A stretch of DNA of 10,840 nt from Kiritimatiellales bacterium (GCA_030630445.1 DAOVNC010000080.1:1-10840), one strand, 5' to 3'. Positions 4,454-10,840 are shown, counted from the stretch's first letter. Program-made: numbers and translations. Notes: generated by a model not told the origin, from the sequence alone.

Positions 4454-5827
4454 GTGGAATACGTTGATTTGAAAGGGTTTGAGGAGTTTGTTGCCGAGCG
4501 TGACCTGGTGCCTGAGGCACATCGGTCGTTTTATATGCATTGGGTTCGGCGGTTTTTGAGGGAGTCGTTTGGTGCGGATGAACTGGCGAACAAGGACAAG
4601 GTGGAGTGCTTTGCGGATCAGTTGGCGCGGGATTCTTTGGTGAAGGACTGGCAACTGCGCCAGGCTCTTCAGGCGGTGTCGCTCTATTTGGAGGTGTATT
4701 TAAGGGATAGGCATGAGGTGTTGGGCTCTAGGCATGAGGGGGGTGGTGCGGGGAGCAGGCCAGCGGCCTGCGGTACGGGGGAGCGGAAGGTGTCGGGCGG
4801 TAGGCATGTGGACGGTGTGGGGAGCAGGCCAGCGGCTCCGAAGTCTCGCGAGTTTCCATCCTGCGACACGGGGGCGCAGGAGGCGGTGGAGGAGATGAGG
4901 AAGCTGTTGCGCTTGCGGCATTATGCGTATCGGACGGAGCAAACGTATGAGGGGTGGGTGGAGCGTTATTTGAAGTATGCGGGGAGGCAGGGGCTGGCGT
5001 GGGACGATCCGGGGAACGTGCGTGCGTATCTTTCGTATTTAGCGTTGCAGCGGAAGGTGGCTTCGTCGACCCAGAATCAGGCGTTTAGCGCGTTGCTGTT
5101 TCTTTTTCGGGATACCTTGAAGATTGACGTTCCGGACATTAATGCGGTGCGGGCGAAGCGGGGGCCGAAGCTGCCTGTGGTGCTTTCGGTGGAGGAGGTG
5201 AAGGCCTTGCTTGGCCGGACCGGCGCAACCGCGGGTCTGGCGCTTCGGCTGATCTATGGGGGCGGGCTGCGGATTTCGGAGGCGACGCGGCTGCGGGTGC
5301 AGGATCTTGATTTTAAAAACGACCTGCTCTTTGTGCGGAGCGGGAAGGGCGACAAGGATCGGACGACGCTCTTGCCGGAGCGGCTGGTTCCTGAGTTGAA
5401 GACCCATCTGGCGGGGGTGCGGGAGTTGCATGAACGCGATCTTGCAAAGGGGTTTGGCGCGGTCTATCTGCCGGGGGCGCTGGCGCATAAGTATCCGAAC
5501 GCTCCGAGGGAATGGAAATGGCAGTATGTTTTTCCGGCGGCGAAGCTTTCGGTCGATCCGCGCAGCGGCAAGACGCGGCGGCATCATGTGAGCGATAAGG
5601 TGCTTCAGTCAGCCATGCGCCAGGCGGTTGTGGCGGCGGATATACATAAGCATGCGACGGTGCATACCTTGCGGCATAGTTTTGCAACGCATCTGTTGTT
5701 GGCGGGAACCAATATCCGGGAGGTGCAGGACTTGCTGGGCCACGCGAATGTGGAGACGACGATGATCTATACGCATGTGGTCCGCGAGATGGGCAACAAG
5801 CCGCAGAGCCCGCTGGATTTGCTTTGA
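4454..5827 (+). CDS. intI: Integron integrase IntI with N-terminal extension
   Basis: Tyrosine recombinase that inserts and excises gene cassettes by recombining attI and attC sites. Start set at GTG 4454, six bases after GAGGAGGG; a TTG at 4439 would overlap that site. Length 457 aa, against about 320-340 for usual IntI. Catalytic residues (from the GTG): Arg273 (GLRISEATRL), Lys298 (SGKGDKDR), His404-x-x-Arg407 (HTLRHSFATH), His430 (LLGHANVETT) and nucleophile Tyr439. The insert specific to IntI is present at about 334-375 (GAVYLPGALAHKYPNAPREW, WQYVFPA, DPRSG). The core-binding domain starts near residue 145 (LRLRHYAYRTEQTYEGWVERY). In front lie an extra helical domain (1-85) that looks like a second SAM-like binding domain and a Gly/Arg-rich linker (90-140) built from DNA repeats. 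The gene looks intact and functional. Confidence 0.95.
   Translation: MEYVDLKGFEEFVAERDLVPEAHRSFYMHWVRRFLRESFGADELANKDKVECFADQLARDSLVKDWQLRQALQAVSLYLEVYLRDRHEVLGSRHEGGGAGSRPAACGTGERKVSGGRHVDGVGSRPAAPKSREFPSCDTGAQEAVEEMRKLLRLRHYAYRTEQTYEGWVERYLKYAGRQGLAWDDPGNVRAYLSYLALQRKVASSTQNQAFSALLFLFRDTLKIDVPDINAVRAKRGPKLPVVLSVEEVKALLGRTGATAGLALRLIYGGGLRISEATRLRVQDLDFKNDLLFVRSGKGDKDRTTLLPERLVPELKTHLAGVRELHERDLAKGFGAVYLPGALAHKYPNAPREWKWQYVFPAAKLSVDPRSGKTRRHHVSDKVLQSAMRQAVVAADIHKHATVHTLRHSFATHLLLAGTNIREVQDLLGHANVETTMIYTHVVREMGNKPQSPLDLL
4708..4836 (+). repeat. In-frame repeats coding the IntI linker
   Basis: TAGGCATGAGG occurs at 4708 and 4729, with a close copy at 4801. GGGGAGCAGGCCAGCGGC occurs at 4750-4767 and 4819-4836, 69 bases apart, coding GSRPAA twice. 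All spacings are multiples of three, so the repeats lengthen the protein linker without breaking the frame. Confidence 0.8.
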
Positions 5828-5913
5828 TGAGGAAAAATGCCGGAAACGCTTTGGAGTGCGCAGGAAAGGCGATAGATGCGTAGCCGGGGTCCGTCCAGAA
5901 TGGCACTATTGCT

Positions 5914-6050
5914 CCGGCAGTTAAATATTGAGACTAACAGGAATGGTTGATGGCCGCAAAAGAGCGCAAAAAAACCAAAACCAGAACAGGTAATCTCTCT
6001 GTGCTTCTTTGCGCTCTTTTGCGGAAAAATTCTCAATATTTATCCGCCGG
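5914..6050. repeat. 137-bp nested inverted-repeat element (MITE-like)
   Basis: Three symmetric arm pairs: CCGGC (5914-5918) with GCCGG (6046-6050); TAAATATTGAGA (5922-5933) with its complement (6031-6042); and CCGCAAAAGAGCGCAAA (5954-5970) with its complement (6008-6024), all perfect. Spacing is the same on both sides in the outer part (three bases between the first two pairs). The 271-bp gap between intI and the toxin gene holds this element and no gene. It could act as a bidirectional terminator, a mobile MITE or a dispersed palindromic repeat. Confidence 0.8.
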
Positions 6051-6098
6051 ATCTATAATGCTTCTGCCTGCCTTCTTCCCTGCGGCAATCCGGCCTAT

Positions 6099-6374
6099 TC
6101 AGTAAACCTCGCCGTGCGACCCGATATCCACGGGTACGATAGCCTTGTCGGTGATCAAAAAGATTATCGTGATCCTGTAGCTCATATTGATGGATACAGA
6201 ATGCAGGTCGCTCAATTTGCCCTTCAGCGGGTGCGTTCTTAGCGAGGGATGATGCGGATTGAGCTCAAGCAGGGACAAGGTCTTTTCGTATTGCTTCAAC
6301 ACATCGGGATGTTTTTTCAGAAATTTCCGGGCCCGTTTGTTATACCCCTCAGTATAGATGGTTCTATACTTCAT
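6099..6374 (-). CDS. RelE/ParE-family toxin of a type II toxin-antitoxin pair
   Basis: 91-aa basic protein with the layout of the RelE/ParE fold: N-terminal helices rich in Lys/Arg (YTEGYNKRARKFLKKHPDVL), a central LKGKLSDLHSVSINMSYRI segment, and a C-terminal strand and tail VPVDIGSHGEVY. This is closest by eye to the YafQ/RelE-type mRNA interferases annotated as plasmid stabilisation proteins. Such toxins cut mRNA on the ribosome when free of antitoxin. The start ATG at 6374 overlaps the end of the antitoxin gene by 11 bases, the typical coupled arrangement. It lies between the integron and serS, but no attC flanks it, so it is not a recognisable cassette. It appears intact; whether it is active cannot be told. 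Confidence 0.85.
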   Translation of the reverse strand: MKYRTIYTEGYNKRARKFLKKHPDVLKQYEKTLSLLELNPHHPSLRTHPLKGKLSDLHSVSINMSYRITIIFLITDKAIVPVDIGSHGEVY

Positions 6375-6621
6375 CTGTGATTCGCCGAATGTGATCCACT
6401 ACGCTTTCGAAAACATATTGTCCTTCAGCCAGATCCCGTTTTGTTTCGAGAAGGGCCGCTTCCAGTTCACACTCCCGGAAATGATTATAGGAGTCCATAT
6501 CCAGAACCACGTACCGGTTTTTACCTCGTACGGTAATTACAACCTCCGCCTCATCCTTTAAAATAGGATCGAGAAGCGAAACACCCTTCTTTTTTAAATC
6601 ATTTGCAGTGATTGCAGTCAT
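6364..6621 (-). CDS. Phd/YefM-family antitoxin
   Basis: 85-aa acidic protein, start ATG 6621 with a strong AGGAGG nine bases upstream. Residues 1-50 have the Phd/YefM pattern: ANDLKKKGVSLLDPILKDEA followed by VVITVRGKNRYVVLDMDSYN, the DNA-binding domain that also represses its own operon. Residues 55-85 (ELEAALLETKRDLAEGQYVF) form the flexible toxin-binding tail. It precedes and overlaps the toxin gene. A perfect 12-bp palindrome lies 28 bases upstream of the start and is a natural operator candidate. Family assignment is confident from sequence pattern; the pair has the normal antitoxin-first order. Confidence 0.88.
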   Translation of the reverse strand: MTAITANDLKKKGVSLLDPILKDEAEVVITVRGKNRYVVLDMDSYNHFRECELEAALLETKRDLAEGQYVFESVVDHIRRITDEV

Positions 6622-6649
6622 TATAAAGAGCCTCCTTTTGAATGCCGTC

Positions 6650-6661
6650 TAGAGTACTCTA
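6650..6661. promoter_or_regulatory. Palindromic operator candidate of the toxin-antitoxin operon
   Basis: TAGAGTACTCTA is a perfect 12-bp palindrome just upstream of the antitoxin. On the minus strand TATAGA, a possible -10 box, overlaps it, with TTTAGT 16 bases upstream as a weak -35. Autoregulated Phd/YefM operons normally have such palindromes over the promoter. Confidence 0.5.
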
Positions 6662-6714
6662 TATCGTATTCATGTAAATACTAAAAAATGTGCTCTTTAA
6701 CTGGCGGAGAAGGC

Positions 6715-7980
6715 TTAGGTCAGCTTTTCCAGACCACCCATGTAGGGCCAGAGGACTTCGGGCAGGTCGATCGATCCGTCGGCATTCTGGTTGTTTTCCA
6801 TAATGGCGATCACGAGGCGCGGCAGGGCTACGCCGGAGCCGTTGATGGTGTGGACGAAGGTGGCCTTGCCGTCCTCGTTGCGGTAGCGAATGTTGGCGCG
6901 GCGCGCCTGGTAGTCGCTGAAGTTGGAGCACGAGGAAACCTCCAGCCACTTGTCCTGCGCGGACGTCCATAGTTCGATGTCGTAGCACTTGGCGGCGCTA
7001 AAGCCGAGGTCGCCCGTGCATAGCTCGATCACGCGGTAGTGCAGACCCAGTTTTTGAAGCACCCGCTCGGCATCCAGCGTCAGTTTTTCGTGTTCCTCTG
7101 CGGAGGTTTCGGGGGTGGTGAACTTGACCATCTCCACCTTGTCGAACTGGTGGACGCGCTGCAGCCCGCGGGTGTCTTTACCGGCGGAACCGGCCTCGCG
7201 ACGGAAACAGGGCGTGTAGGCCGTGTGCAGGATCGGCAGTTCCTGGCCAAGAATTTCGTTGCCATACATGTTGGTTATGGGCACCTCGGCGGTCGGGATC
7301 GGATAGAGGCCGTCGAGTGGAACGGAATACATGTCCTCCGCAAACTTGGGGAGCTGGCCGGTGCCGGTCATGGCGGTCTCGTTGCACATGAAGGGCGTGG
7401 CCAGTTCCGTGTAGCCGTGCTCTTCGGTATGCAAGTCGAGCATGAACTGGATCAGCGCGCGTTCGAGCCTGGCGCCCTTTCCGGTGAACAGCGGGAAGCC
7501 GGAGCCGGCGATTTTTGCGCCACGCTCCAGATCGAACAGTTTGAGCGCTTCGCCCAGATCCCAATGCGGCTTTGGTTCAAAATCCAACTCAACCTTTTCC
7601 CCCCAAGAGCGGACGACCGGGTTGTCGGTTTCATCCTGGCCGACCGGCGTGGTTTCGGCGGGCAGGTTGGGAATATAAAGCAACGCTTCGCGCAGCTTGG
7701 CATCGACCTCGCGGAGTTCTTCGTCCATCGCCGCGATCTTTTCGCCCATCTCGCGCATCTGCGCCTTGATCGCTTCGGGGTCCTTCCCTTCTTTGATCAT
7801 CAGGCCGATACTCTTTGAAATGGTGTTGCGTTCCGCCTTCAGCTCGTCCACTTCGGAGATGGTGGCGCGGCGGCGGCGGTCGAACGCCAACACAGCATCA
7901 ATATCCACATCGGCGTTGCGGTTAACCATTGCGGCCTTCACCGTGTCGGCATTTTCACGAACAAATCGAATATCCAGCAT
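6715..7980 (-). CDS. serS: Seryl-tRNA synthetase
   Basis: Charges tRNA-Ser with serine in the cytoplasm (and tRNA-Sec where present). At 421 aa it has the full family length. Residues 30-100 are the long antiparallel coiled-coil arm that grips the tRNA variable arm. The class II core shows the serine-binding T230-A-E232 element, motif 2 at 259-279 (FRREAGSAGKDTRGLQRVHQ) and motif 3 at 381-388 (GSGVALPR), with the usual end PEVLWPYMGGLEKL. Start ATG 7980 has GAGG upstream and begins MLDIRFVREN, the standard N-terminus. It is divergent from hemL and followed on the same strand by the toxin-antitoxin pair 93 bases later, with no clear terminator between. Base composition is G+C-rich, as expected of the host backbone. 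Confidence 0.97.
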   Translation of the reverse strand: MLDIRFVRENADTVKAAMVNRNADVDIDAVLAFDRRRRATISEVDELKAERNTISKSIGLMIKEGKDPEAIKAQMREMGEKIAAMDEELREVDAKLREALLYIPNLPAETTPVGQDETDNPVVRSWGEKVELDFEPKPHWDLGEALKLFDLERGAKIAGSGFPLFTGKGARLERALIQFMLDLHTEEHGYTELATPFMCNETAMTGTGQLPKFAEDMYSVPLDGLYPIPTAEVPITNMYGNEILGQELPILHTAYTPCFRREAGSAGKDTRGLQRVHQFDKVEMVKFTTPETSAEEHEKLTLDAERVLQKLGLHYRVIELCTGDLGFSAAKCYDIELWTSAQDKWLEVSSCSNFSDYQARRANIRYRNEDGKATFVHTINGSGVALPRLVIAIMENNQNADGSIDLPEVLWPYMGGLEKLT

Positions 7981-8061
7981 AGTCCAAACCTCATTTGGTT
8001 ATAAAAAAAGAGTCGCTATTATTCCCCCAATCCGAAAAATTTCACGAGTTCAAAATGAAGT

Positions 8062-8129
8062 GTAATTCGTGATGCGTAATGCGTAACCTCCGTAAAATTA
8101 CGCATTACGAATTACTCGTTACGTATTAC
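8062..8129. repeat. ATTACG-type repeat cluster with 12-bp inverted repeat
   Basis: About eight overlapping copies of an ATTACG/CGTAAT-like word in the serS-hemL intergenic region, including the perfect inverted pair CGTAATGCGTAA (8075-8086) and TTACGCATTACG (8098-8109). Read in frame it gives a false N-terminal extension of hemL. A related cluster lies upstream of the endonuclease V gene. Confidence 0.7.
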
Positions 8130-8147
8130 CCAACCCAAGGCAGAAAA

Positions 8148-9473
8148 ATGAATTCCAAACAATGGTTCGAGCGGGCTCGGAAAGTGATTCCCGGCGGCGT
8201 GAACAGTCCGGTACGCGCATTCAACGGCGTGGGCGGAACGCCCGTCTATTTCAAGTCCGGCAAGGGCGCAACCGTGCAGACCGAGGACGGCACCGAACTC
8301 GTCGACTTCTGCGGCTCGTGGGGTCCGCTCATTCTTGGCCACGCCCGCGAGGAAGTTGTAGAGGCGGTCGCCAAGGCCGCGGCCGATGGACTGAGCTTTG
8401 GCGCCAACACCGCAAAAGAGGCCGAATTCGCCGAACTCGTCTGCTCAATGGTGCCCGACATCGAAATGATTCGCCTCGTCAGCTCCGGCACCGAGGCCGT
8501 CATGACCGCCATCCGCCTGGCGCGCGGATATACTGGCCGCCGCAAGATTCTTAAATTCGACGGCTGCTACCACGGCCACACCGACTACATGCTCGTCGCC
8601 TCCGGTAGCGGCCTGCTTACCGGTGGAATTTCCTCCTCCGCCGGCGTATCGCCCAGCGCCACCGCAGAAGTATTCGTCGCGCCGTACAACGACCTCGCCG
8701 CCGTGCAGGAAATCCTAAAGGCGAACGGCGACGAAATCGCCGCCGTCATCGTCGAACCCATTGCCGGCAACATGGGGCTCGTCGAACCCGCCGAAGGATT
8801 CCTCGAAGGCCTCCGCGCCGCCACCGCCGAATGCGGAACCCTGCTCATCTTCGACGAAGTCATCAATGGCTTCCGCCTCGGTCCAACCACCTACGGAAAT
8901 CTCTGCGGCATCGTGCCCGACATCACCACCCTCGGGAAAATCATTGGCGGCGGCATGCCCATCGGAGCCATCGGCGGTAGTACGGAAATCATGTCCACCC
9001 TCGCGCCGCTCGGCCCCGTCTACCAAGCCGGCACACTCAGCGGCAACCCCGTTGCCGTCGCCGCCGGAATGAAGACCCTCGAACTGCTGCGCGACGAAAA
9101 CCCCTATCCAAAAATGGAAGAACTCGGGAAACGCCTGGCCGACGGCGTCGAACGCATCGCGACCGAAAAGGGATTGGATCTGCACTGCGCCCAACGTGGC
9201 GGCATGTTTACCCCCTTCTTCCGCAAAGCGCCCGTCCACAACCTCGACGACTCCAAAGCCTGCGACCAGCAAGCGCATGCGCACTACTTCCACCACATGC
9301 TCGACGCCGGATTCTACACCCCGCCCAGCGGCTTCGAAGTCGCCTTCGTCTCCGCCGCCCACACCGAAGCCGATATCGATGCGTTTCTCCAAGCATTGGA
9401 AAACTGGAACCGCGCCAAGCAAAGCGAGATAATTTTCGGAACGAAAATAGTGACCAACGGGAACGGTTCATGA
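8148..9473 (+). CDS. hemL: Glutamate-1-semialdehyde 2,1-aminomutase
   Basis: PLP enzyme that turns glutamate-1-semialdehyde into 5-aminolevulinate, the last step of the C5 route into haem and other tetrapyrroles. Start ATG 8148 gives the usual N-terminus NSKQWFERARKVIPGGVNSP; the longer frame from 8079 only reads through the repeat cluster. 441 aa. Visible signatures: SSGTEA (112-117), the FDGCYHGHTD loop (137-146), FDEV (235-238) of the PLP pocket, catalytic Lys264 in TLGKIIGGGMPIGA, and YQAGTLSGNP (292-301). The last ~17 residues (KQSEIIFGTKIVTNGNGS) extend beyond the normal end and are coded by less G+C-rich DNA, perhaps a readthrough into former intergenic sequence. Divergent from serS. 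Confidence 0.96.
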   Translation: MNSKQWFERARKVIPGGVNSPVRAFNGVGGTPVYFKSGKGATVQTEDGTELVDFCGSWGPLILGHAREEVVEAVAKAAADGLSFGANTAKEAEFAELVCSMVPDIEMIRLVSSGTEAVMTAIRLARGYTGRRKILKFDGCYHGHTDYMLVASGSGLLTGGISSSAGVSPSATAEVFVAPYNDLAAVQEILKANGDEIAAVIVEPIAGNMGLVEPAEGFLEGLRAATAECGTLLIFDEVINGFRLGPTTYGNLCGIVPDITTLGKIIGGGMPIGAIGGSTEIMSTLAPLGPVYQAGTLSGNPVAVAAGMKTLELLRDENPYPKMEELGKRLADGVERIATEKGLDLHCAQRGGMFTPFFRKAPVHNLDDSKACDQQAHAHYFHHMLDAGFYTPPSGFEVAFVSAAHTEADIDAFLQALENWNRAKQSEIIFGTKIVTNGNGS

Positions 9474-9543
9474 ACACCAATAGACGCGAATACTACCGTT
9501 GGTTGAAATTCTACTTCGACTCCCTGCGGACGCTGCCCACAAA

Positions 9544-9676
9544 ACCTGAATCATTAGCGACCCTGTGTTTTCTTCGCCTTGTGGGTGTAGCGCGTGCCTC
9601 CCGAAGGGGGCGCGCCCTCTGCAAGCAGAGAGGCCCGCACTACATCTTTGCCCGAGAAGTCGCTAACGATTCAGGT
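9544..9676. repeat. 133-bp cruciform-forming intergenic element
   Basis: Outer 18-bp arms ACCTGAATCATTAGCGAC (9544-9561) and its complement (9659-9676) differ at one position. Inside, GTGTAGCGCG-type and CGCACTACAT-type segments pair imperfectly, and two hairpins follow each other: GCGCG...CGCGC with CCTCCC-GAAG-GGGG, and CTCTGC-AA-GCAGAG. The predicted shape is a stem with two side hairpins. It fills the 247-bp gap between hemL and the endonuclease V gene, which has no credible gene of its own. Confidence 0.75.
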
Positions 9677-9688
9677 ACAAAACAGACC

Positions 9689-9717
9689 ATCACGAATCAC
9701 GTTTCACGCATCACGTA
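9689..9717. repeat. ATCACG-type repeat cluster
   Basis: Four or five degenerate copies of an ATCACG word (ATCACGAATCACG, TTTCACGCATCACG) ending four bases before the endonuclease V ATG. It resembles the ATTACG cluster upstream of hemL and takes the place where a ribosome binding site would be expected. Confidence 0.55.
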
Positions 9718-9720
9718 GCC

Positions 9721-10368
9721 ATGCACCCATGGAACGTCAGCCCGAAGGAAGCGATCAAGATCCAGCACGCGTTGCAGGAGCATGTTTCCATTAAGGATGA
9801 CTTCGGCGATGTCAAGACCGTCGCCGGTGTGGATGTCGGGTTCGAGGAAAACAACACGGTAACCCGTGCGGCCATCGCGGTGCTTGATTTTCAATCCTTG
9901 GAAGTGATCGAGACCGCCATTGCCCGGAGGCCGACTACCTTTCCCTACATTCCCGGCTTGCTTTCGTTCCGCGAAATCCCGGCCATTCTCCAGGCCATGC
10001 TTAAACTGGAAACCGTACCCGATCTGTTGCTATGCGATGGGCAGGGCATCGCCCACCCTCGCCGGTTCGGCATTGCTGCACACCTCGGCCTATTGGTCGA
10101 TATTCCTTCCATTGGTGTCGCCAAGTCGCGGCTTGCCGGGATCCACGATGATGTGCCAAAAGAAAAGGGAAGCCATGTTCCGCTGATGGATAAAGGCGAA
10201 CAAATCGGAGTCGTTCTACGGACGCGCACCAACGTGAAACCGCTCTACGTTTCGCCGGGGCACCGGATCGGTATCGACTCCGCGATGAAGTTTGTGATGG
10301 CTTGCACCACCAAATACCGCCTACCCGAAACCACCCGCTGGGCACACAAGCTCGCCTCGGGCGTGTAG
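9721..10368 (+). CDS. nfi: Endonuclease V (deoxyinosine 3'-endonuclease)
   Basis: DNA repair nuclease that nicks DNA (and often RNA) one base 3' of inosine, the product of adenine deamination. The 215 aa match the family length. Metal-binding and catalytic residues can be placed: Asp38 (VAGVDVGF), Glu85 (FREIP), Asp106 (LLLCDGQGIAHPRRFG) and probably His209 near the end. The wedge motif with Tyr76 is FPYIPGLLSFRE, and GVAKSRL (132-138) is also conserved. The ATG at 9721 gives the expected N-terminus, but no Shine-Dalgarno sequence precedes it; the repeat cluster sits there instead. Its 3' end overlaps the converging STAS gene by 48 bases. Confidence 0.95.
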   Translation: MHPWNVSPKEAIKIQHALQEHVSIKDDFGDVKTVAGVDVGFEENNTVTRAAIAVLDFQSLEVIETAIARRPTTFPYIPGLLSFREIPAILQAMLKLETVPDLLLCDGQGIAHPRRFGIAAHLGLLVDIPSIGVAKSRLAGIHDDVPKEKGSHVPLMDKGEQIGVVLRTRTNVKPLYVSPGHRIGIDSAMKFVMACTTKYRLPETTRWAHKLASGV

Positions 10369-10840
10369 CAAGACCTTGTCGACGCGGGCGATCTCGAAGA
10401 CGCGGCGCGGCTTGGGCGAAAGGTTGGCGATGGACATGGAAACGCCTTCGTCCTGCGTTGTCTTCTTGAGGGAAATGAGGAAACCGAGGCCGGAGCTGTC
10501 GATAAAGTCGAGCTGCGCGGCATTGACCGAAAGCGTTTTGAGGATGCCCTGTTCCTTCAACTCGTGATGGATGAACTCGGCCTGCTGCTCGAAGGTTGGC
10601 AGCGTTGCGGCGGTCAGCTCCATGGGCAACTCCAGCGTTAGCAAACCTTCTTCATAGATGGTTCCGCCATCGCGATGTTCGCCTAGGTTCTGGAGAATGG
10701 CGGTCAACTCATCCATCCGGGTGGCGGTGTCGAAATAATCGATGAGTCGGCAGGTTTCGAGCAAGCGACGCACTTTGGGGCGCGGGGCATAGAGGATCAA
10801 ACGCTTGCCGTTGGCGCGGCACAGCTTGTTTATCTCCAGC
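10321..10840 (-). CDS. STAS-domain protein, anti-sigma factor antagonist type (N-terminus cut off)
   Basis: The frame is open to the right window edge; 172 residues are visible before the TAG at 10323. The last ~110 residues form a complete STAS domain: a beta start GLLTLELPMELTAATLP, helix, then LDFIDSSGLGFLISLKK, whose DSSGLG motif carries the serine phosphorylated in SpoIIAA-type antagonists, and a closing VFEIARVDKVL. The first ~45 visible residues (LCRANGKRLILYAPRPKVRR, LLETCRLIDYFDT) look like the second half of another STAS domain, so the full protein probably has two in tandem. Such proteins act in partner-switching control of sigma factors or phosphatases. The TTG at 10800 is an internal codon, not a start. 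Partner genes are outside the window. Confidence 0.85.
   Translation of the reverse strand, partial: LEINKLCRANGKRLILYAPRPKVRRLLETCRLIDYFDTATRMDELTAILQNLGEHRDGGTIYEEGLLTLELPMELTAATLPTFEQQAEFIHHELKEQGILKTLSVNAAQLDFIDSSGLGFLISLKKTTQDEGVSMSIANLSPKPRRVFEIARVDKVLLHARGELVCPAGGFG

Larger units (their letters stand above)
1..5827. mobile_element. Chromosomal integron: integrase plus cassette array
   Basis: An integron integrase gene on the plus strand and at least six gene cassettes read on the minus strand, meeting at a candidate attI near 4004-4017. Cassette extents inferred from the G/TT crossover points are: 1, 3635-4009 (no gene); 2, 2252-3634 (LRR protein); 3, 1754-2251 (lipoprotein); 4, 1347-1753 (92 aa); 5, 834-1346 (133 aa); 6, from 833 leftwards past the window edge. 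All cassette genes point away from intI, as in classical integrons, and each starts 20-40 bases after an R' box with its own ribosome binding site. The array is visibly richer in A+T than intI, serS and hemL. The left end of the array is not in the window. Confidence 0.9.

Noticed and set aside
5313..5906. Long minus-strand frame opposite intI
   Set aside because: Shadow of a G+C-biased gene; the plus-strand frame has all IntI catalytic motifs, the antisense peptide is Pro/Ser/Arg-rich without domains.
8715..9422. 235-codon minus-strand frame opposite hemL
   Set aside because: Shadow frame from codon bias of hemL; Gly/Asp/Val-rich with no recognisable domain.
9544..9676. Possible sixth attC site, because of GCTAACG and long arms
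   Set aside because: The AAC and GTT boxes are in the wrong order and orientation on either strand and are not at the outer ends; it is a different palindromic element.
9470..9718. 82-codon plus-strand frame overlapping the hemL stop by ATGA
   Set aside because: It runs through the 133-bp cruciform element and the ATCACG cluster, has no ribosome binding site beyond the overlap, and its Arg/Ser-rich peptide looks like translated repeat.
1..10840. CRISPR array, rRNA or tRNA genes
   Set aside because: No regularly spaced identical repeats and no cloverleaf or rRNA core sequence seen; the LRR repeats are coding.

Overview
The window holds a chromosomal integron (about 1-5827) next to ordinary housekeeping genes (about 6100-10840). 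The best guess for the host is a PVC-group bacterium, probably Kiritimatiellota/Lentisphaerota-like. This rests on a BspA-type leucine-rich repeat protein whose C-terminal module is typical of secreted proteins in that group, weak Shine-Dalgarno use in the backbone, C5-pathway haem synthesis (hemL), and many palindromic intergenic elements. It is an inference from style, not a sequence match.

Integron. A GTG-started integron integrase gene (4454-5827, +) carries all tyrosine-recombinase catalytic residues and the IntI-specific insert, but has an unusual N-terminal extension of about 140 residues. It points away from an array of cassettes read on the minus strand, the classical divergent layout. 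Five attC sites are recognisable (3629-3710, 2246-2303, 1748-1836, 1341-1443, 828-917) and a candidate attI crossover lies at about 4004-4017. Wherever both ends of a cassette are visible, its first seven bases are the exact reverse complement of the R'' box of its own attC, which independently confirms the cassette boundaries. In order from attI, cassette 1 has no gene but encodes a highly structured RNA-like element with a terminator. Cassette 2 carries an exported LRR protein, cassette 3 a PEGA-like lipoprotein, cassette 4 a 92-residue unknown and cassette 5 a membrane-anchored 133-residue protein. Cassette 6 carries a 212-residue unknown plus a second gene cut off by the window edge. Several cassette products are exported or envelope-associated. 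The cassettes are clearly more AT-rich than the backbone.

Backbone. After intI come a 137-bp nested inverted-repeat element, a Phd/YefM-RelE/ParE toxin-antitoxin pair with a 12-bp palindromic operator candidate, serS, and then divergently hemL, a 133-bp cruciform-forming intergenic element, and an endonuclease V gene. The endonuclease V gene overlaps tail-to-tail with a STAS-domain gene that runs off the right edge. Short ATTACG/ATCACG-type repeat clusters lie just before hemL and the endonuclease V gene.

The most unusual items are the gene-less structured cassette at the first array position, with a terminator between attI and the coding cassettes, the N-extended IntI, and a duplicated 31-bp hairpin element in front of intI.
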